Positions 7,905 through 11,946 of a stretch of 11,946 bases of DNA are shown here, piece after piece; within the stretch, counting starts at the first letter, position 1; every line of letters starts with the position of its first letter. The stretch is from positions 1-11,946 of the forward strand of contig JAQIWT010001205.1 of assembly GCA_034696485.1 (NCBI GenBank), given 5' to 3'. Both the position numbers and the translations under genes were made by a program. The stretch comes from Isohypsibius dastychi. Taxonomy: Eukaryota > Tardigrada > Eutardigrada > Parachela > Isohypsibiidae. The notes beneath the pieces are model-generated. The model saw nothing but the letters and a program-made list of their open reading frames with translations, had not been told where the DNA came from and ran no database searches.

Positions 7905-9897
7905 CTAGCGAGATGGGGATCTGCTATTACTCCGAGTCTCCCTATTTCGTTCGCGTGCCTTTTCAAGGTCTTGCTGGGTGAGTTGTGGATTAGTGGAAGC
8001 TGCCTGGTTATTGGAACTCTGAGCAGTTCTGGGATCATCAGGCGATGTAAGACCTCTCTGCTGAAACGCCACTTTGGTGCGATTCTCTGTTGCTATTTCG
8101 TGTCGTTGTGGGTTCAGTGACTGCTTCACGCGATCAGGACTTGGTGAGGATGGTCGCGCATGTTTATCGACAGGGCTGGCTGACCGGTTGGACGATGTAT
8201 TGGCTGCTGGCTGTTTTGAGTTGGGATACGTACCTAAAACCTGCAGTTGAGTGGTATTGTCGCAGTGTTAAGCGTAGAATATTGACTTACCACTAGGTGG
8301 AGCAGAGCGGGAATTGCTATCACCTGGAAATTGACTACGTGGTACTTGACCAGCTACAGAACTAGCAGGAAGCTCCTTTCCTACTGCCTGTTTTGATTCA
8401 TAGGCACCAGTCACTGGTGATGTTGGGCGTTGATCAGCAGTGTTTTGGCGTGTCAGTGACGAGTGGTCCGCAGATGGTGGGCGATTCACGTTGGTCGCTA
8501 CGTTTGTTTTTGGATTCTGTGAGTGATCAGCTATCCTGCTCGAGTCGGGAGTCAGTGGTCGCTTTGGAGCAGACACCGCCTGTTCGGTACTTCTGACAGC
8601 ACCTGACTGAGGATTCACCAGAGGTTGTTGTGCTGATACCTGACTTGCCTGCTCGGCGGAATGGTCGTCTCTTTTCAAATCAGGCGTTGCGCGCCCACTA
8701 TCGGCAATCTCGGAAATATCCGGTGTTGCGGCTGTAATTTCGTCGAGGTCATGCTGGGCGAGAGGTTGTAGAATTTCTCCACTTGTTGCATTTTCATTTA
8801 GGGTATACATATGCAGTTTTCCACCCGGGCTCACGAGCATGAAATTCGTGACTGCGGCAGCAAGCGAGCCGAGAAAACCGATGGCGTGCTGTTCGTGCAT
8901 TGGATTCTGGAGTGTGACGAAAGCCCGCTCACCGTTTCCGAGCATCCCTGTGGAAGAAGTCTCAGAGGCCAGTTGGCTATCGCTCTTGAGACGGAATATG
9001 TGAATAGTGTCCGAATCACTTGTAGCAGAAAGAAACATCCCATCCAAGCTAAAAGAAAGTGAGGCGATTCGCACGTCCTTGAATCCACGCCGGAACTGAT
9101 ACAGCTTCTGGCCATGAGTGCTCCCGAAAACACGTATGCAGGTTCCTTGCAAAAAGCCGTTCATCGAGAAGTTTGCCAGTGAGATGACATGTAGGCCTAC
9201 TTAATACCTTTGCTTGATGCTGTCGCAATTTTTGATCCGTTTGCATCGAATTTAATCATCGCCAAAGGATTGCTGTGAGCCTGAATGCATGCTACGTCTT
9301 GCAGAGTGAACACGTCGTATATTCTCACTGCGCCAGTATCGGTTTTCCAGGGAAATGCCAAGTAACCACAGTTTTCTGGAGGTGCTAGCTCCACAACCGC
9401 TCGAGTGTACTCAGGAACATCCTTTATGAGCTGTACAATCTGCATGTTTCTGACATTGTGAATATAAATCTGAAACGATATCTTCAAACGCATTTCTTCG
9501 TATTTCGAGAACAGAGTCTTGCCATATCCTTTATTCCAATGATAACTCGTTGACGGTTGAACCGGATGACCAGGATTTCGCTAGGGTACCGAAAATCACA
9601 AACTATCCTCTTTCGCCTGCAGTGAAATACCACAAAGATGTCGGGATTCTTCTTAGTGGCATATGCCACCAAGTTTGTCGAATACAATCTTTCAGCGAAT
9701 TTGATCTCCGTGCCAGTGTCGTGGTTATGTTGAAGAGTGGCCCCGCCATCTTTGTCCAGCACATAAATGCGAAATCCTGTCGCTGTTGTTGCCAATACCG
9801 AACTTCCCGATGGGTTGAATTGGCAACATAGTATTTTGGTAGACTCAGATGCAGGCTCTGCGTTGAAACCTGTGCTCTGGCCCACTTGAGGTTCCAT
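7905..9897 (-). CDS. WIPI2: WIPI/Atg18-family PROPPIN, WIPI1/2 type
   Basis: A phosphoinositide-binding seven-bladed beta-propeller that binds PI3P on forming autophagosomes. Exons are 9523-9897, 9208-9469, 8291-9145 and 7905-8233; introns are 53 (GC-AG), 62 and 57 bp. The spliced product is 606 aa. Landmarks are LCCQFNPSGSSVLATTATGF at the start, RFNRQR before IYIHN, LAFP, FDANGSKIATASSKG, IRVF, the PI3P-binding FRRG at 230-233 (KLYQFRRGF), then FSLDGMFLSA and IHIF. The blade-seven KLHMYTLN ends the propeller near residue 347. The remaining 256 residues are Ser/Pro/Gln/Ala-rich and disordered; WIPI1/2 of vertebrates are about 450 aa, so this tail is unusually long. The start is supported by an in-frame TAA at 9907-9909 and an ACCATGG context. 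FRRG with the QKL-Y-FRRG context places it in the WIPI1/2 rather than the WIPI3/4 group; splitting WIPI1 from WIPI2 is not possible here. Confidence 0.95.
9470..9522 (-). other. GC-AG spliceosomal intron in the WIPI gene
   Basis: Read on the minus strand, the exon ends ...AAGGATATG and the intron starts GCAAGA and ends CGTTTCAG, 53 bp long and phase 0. Without it the frame stops after TKKCV. With it, RFNRQR-VIIGIKDM-IYIHN aligns to vertebrate WIPI (RLNRQR, eight residues, then IYIHN) with no gap. No GT donor here gives a gap-free, in-phase join. The GCAAG start is the usual form of GC donors. Confidence 0.85.
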
Positions 9898-10198
9898 GGT
9901 TGAAAATTAGCGTTTTATTGTGGAGAAATTGAACAACCTTATCCCGCTAATCAGACAGTTTAATACGACTTGCACAGAAGTCATGACAACTACGGAACTT
10001 CCCCATGCGTCAAATCTGAATCTGAAAGAATCATCAATTTAGTTTTGCGGTTATTATAAAGATGTAAAGCAACTTGGCATGTCAATTACGGTAGTATGTT
10101 TTGTATGTATGTTTATGATATGTTTTTGTGTTAAATGTGGTAAGGCCGCAAACGACGTCCATTTTTATCCGATTCACGTGTTGTTCATATCATTCAAT

Positions 10199-10215
10199 AG
10201 ATCTCATTGAGATCT
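10199..10215. repeat. Perfect inverted repeat, AGATCTCA arms
   Basis: AGATCTCA-T-TGAGATCT: 8-bp arms that are exact reverse complements around one base. It may be a protein-binding palindrome. A near-copy with the same AGATCTC core lies 181 bp away. Confidence 0.7.
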
Positions 10216-10379
10216 ACCTGAAAAGGCTCGAGAAAATTTTGTTGGTGCTTTGGTGAATGAGTTTAGCCGCGATGAGCAATTATGATTGATTGAATAGGTG
10301 TGATGAATCAACATTTCTGGCAGTTGTTTGCTAGTCTTTTGGAGTCAACTTGATTTCAAAGTTCTTTTCATATGAAGAA

Positions 10380-10396
10380 AGATCTCGACGAGATCT
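10380..10396. repeat. Perfect inverted repeat, AGATCTCG arms
   Basis: AGATCTCG-A-CGAGATCT: 8-bp arms around one base, the same architecture as the element at 10199-10215 with one arm base changed on both sides, so symmetry is kept. The spacing between the two is 181 bp start to start. Confidence 0.7.
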
Positions 10397-10951
10397 ATCG
10401 AATTACTTGTGTTTTGATTTGATCAGGCACCTTGTCACATTTGCACATTTCAAATACGCTTACCAGTGTAGTTTGTACTGGTATGTGTGATGCAAATGAA
10501 CAATTAGTGATCGTTGGTTATCGATCATACTATCTAGTATCACTCTCTCAGAATTCTGTATTGGTGCTGCAACCACTTCTTTACTGAGGAAAATTTGCCA
10601 AGCTCAAAAGTGATCACGCTGACGATGATGCTGAAATTAAACCCCTTGAATGTCGACATCACATTCTCAGTGTGAGCCATTCTGCTCGATGTCTTCACGC
10701 TGAACCCGTTTGTGCATGATGCCGTTCATTCCGGCTCACAAAGACCGAGACTGGTCGGTCAAAACCATGATGGCGTGTCATCGCCTTTTCGCTTATGGCC
10801 CAATTAACCCACTTATTCCAACCAACTGAACGGAGTGGACGATTTACAAGTTTGATGATCCATCTGCTGGAAATCGGTTTCCAAGCAGCCATGGAACACG
10901 TTTGCAAGATTTGAAAACTGTGGATTTCTCAATCAAACAAAATCAGGTGAC

Positions 10952-11946
10952 ATGGAACGAAGTAATATTTCACCCCACGCTGTTTCCAACAAAAATGAGA
11001 CGAAAAATGCAGTTCGACAGCCAACTCCACCTCATGCAAATGATCGCCAGCGCCGGCGAAAATCACAGAAATCGGCCACTCGGAGGCGAACTCCCGGACC
11101 AGCAGCCTATATGCAACACGATGATACCCTTTGTGACGAAAAGATACTTCCATATGATCAAAAGCACGAGATTGATAAAGGGAATACAAGTGCGCTTGTC
11201 TACGAAGGCTTGGGTGAAAAACCACAGAAAACCCAAAAGAAAATATCCGTCGCACCCAGGGACTTATCATCCGCAAAAGCACCGCCGCCATTGAGTAAAA
11301 AGGCTGATAAAAACACCGATGAGACTGCCGAAACTGCGGCGATTGAGAAAGACGAAAAAACCAACGAAAGACAACTAACCAACGTTCCTCCAGCTGTTGA
11401 AACAAAAGCAGAGCCAATCAATGACGATTCTTCTAAGACCACGAGCGATCCTGCTGCAATGAACGTTGAAAAAAAGAATATCGAACATGATGAGCCTGTA
11501 GGAGATCGTTCCGAAACGATCGGGGCATCACATTTTACAGAAAAGGTGTTGGGCGTCCCGCCTAATCCATGTATGAAAGCCGAATACTGGGAAGAAGAGC
11601 GGTTCCCAAAAATCGTTAATGTTGATGTGGGGTGCGTGGTTGAAGACAAGGATTGTGCTCATAACTCAAATAAATCCCCGAAATCATCGATGGAAGATGG
11701 AGCTCTGGACGAACTTAAAACTAGGCCCTGTCAGGAAGAAGAGGACTCGCTCAAAGCCAACCGATCTTTTATTGACACAATGAAAGAGACCCCCACCAAA
11801 GTATTTGACTCATCTGATCCGTGCTCTGAAGAGGTTCAAGAACCAGCCTCCCGATGTGAAACGAAATCGGAAGAACGGTCGACCAGCCAGCTTGCTGGTT
11901 CAGAGAAAGCGTTCAGTGACGCTGATCACAATTCGGACAGACATAA
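10952..11946 (+). CDS. Partial charged protein with one SHIPPO-like TPGPAAY motif
   Basis: One plus-strand frame is open from 10859 to the end of the window; the first ATG in it is at 10952 in a good context (GACATGG), giving at least 331 codons with no stop. An in-frame TGA lies at 10856-10858. The first 50 residues are basic (RQRRRKSQKS) and lead into RRRTPGPAAYMQ. TPGPAAY is the signature repeat of SHIPPO/ODF3 (CIMAP) proteins, which associate with sperm-tail and ciliary microtubules, but only one copy is seen. The rest is rich in Glu, Lys, Asp, Ser and Thr with no membrane segment and looks disordered, apart from a more ordered-looking stretch with PNPCMKAEYWEEERFPKIV. The open length and composition make it real coding sequence; the function is uncertain. 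The 3' end lies outside the window, and a 5' exon upstream cannot be excluded. Confidence 0.7.
   Translation, partial: MERSNISPHAVSNKNETKNAVRQPTPPHANDRQRRRKSQKSATRRRTPGPAAYMQHDDTLCDEKILPYDQKHEIDKGNTSALVYEGLGEKPQKTQKKISVAPRDLSSAKAPPPLSKKADKNTDETAETAAIEKDEKTNERQLTNVPPAVETKAEPINDDSSKTTSDPAAMNVEKKNIEHDEPVGDRSETIGASHFTEKVLGVPPNPCMKAEYWEEERFPKIVNVDVGCVVEDKDCAHNSNKSPKSSMEDGALDELKTRPCQEEEDSLKANRSFIDTMKETPTKVFDSSDPCSEEVQEPASRCETKSEERSTSQLAGSEKAFSDADHNSDRH

Larger units (their letters stand above)
9898..10951. other. Divergent intergenic region with palindromes
   Basis: This 1.05-kb stretch lies between the starts of the WIPI gene (minus) and the SHIPPO-motif gene (plus) and should contain both promoters. 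I see no supported gene. It holds two 17-nt perfect inverted repeats on an AGATCT core (10199-10215 and 10380-10396), TACCAGT/ACTGGTA arms at 10461-10483, and nested arms at 10507-10543 (GTGAT/ATCAC outside, ATACTA/TAGTAT inside at 10527-10540). From about 10680 to 10951 several frames on both strands look weakly protein-like, so a 5' exon of the downstream gene may be present but cannot be fixed. Confidence 0.5.

Noticed and set aside
8811-9133. ORFs on both strands over the WIPI third exon
   Set aside because: Shadows; the minus frame encoding FRRG and the last propeller blades is the real one.
10695-10907. 70-codon minus-strand ORF and a plus frame ending at AATCAG|GTGACA
   Set aside because: The minus ORF begins with a non-ATG codon and has no family features. 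The plus frame ends at a plausible donor, but no start or matching acceptor could be fixed.
10902-11649. Several long ORFs overlapping the last gene
   Set aside because: They conflict with the plus frame that is open for over 1 kb, carries TPGPAAY and has consistent composition to the window end.

Overview
This is a piece of a eukaryotic nuclear genome, most likely from a small-genome metazoan or a flagellated unicellular relative. The genes are split by GT-AG introns, and the one ion channel is a CatSper subunit, a sperm-flagellum calcium channel found in animals and some flagellated protists. Eleven of the twelve introns I can place are only 51-62 bp long. I cannot name the species; short-intron invertebrate lineages such as flatworms, rotifers or similar groups would fit.

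Layout: positions 1-313 are the end of a minisatellite (31-bp unit built on a 10-bp unit). Positions 314-1641 hold no gene I can support. Next come two minus-strand genes: an unassigned 313-aa coiled-coil protein (1642-3106, two exons) and, upstream of it, a complete typical 2-Cys peroxiredoxin (3562-4279, three exons). A 615-bp gap (4280-4894) separates the peroxiredoxin from two plus-strand genes read the other way: an intronless DeSI-2/PPPDE cysteine isopeptidase (4895-5497), then only 11 nt later a seven-exon CatSper channel subunit, best matched to CatSper2 (5509-7503). That channel converges with a four-exon minus-strand WIPI/Atg18 autophagy beta-propeller (7905-9897). After about 1 kb of non-coding DNA with short perfect palindromes, a plus-strand charged, disordered protein with one SHIPPO-like TPGPAAY motif starts at about 10952 and runs off the window.

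The genes do not form one pathway: redox defence, deSUMOylation or deubiquitination, sperm calcium entry, autophagy. CatSper and possibly the SHIPPO-motif protein and the coiled-coil protein share a possible flagellar theme, but only CatSper is firm. The strongest oddities are an Arg replacing the conserved pore Asp of the CatSper selectivity filter, a GC-AG intron in the WIPI gene, and the 11-nt DeSI/CatSper spacing. I found no CRISPR array, transposon, rRNA or tRNA, and no clearly new multi-gene system.
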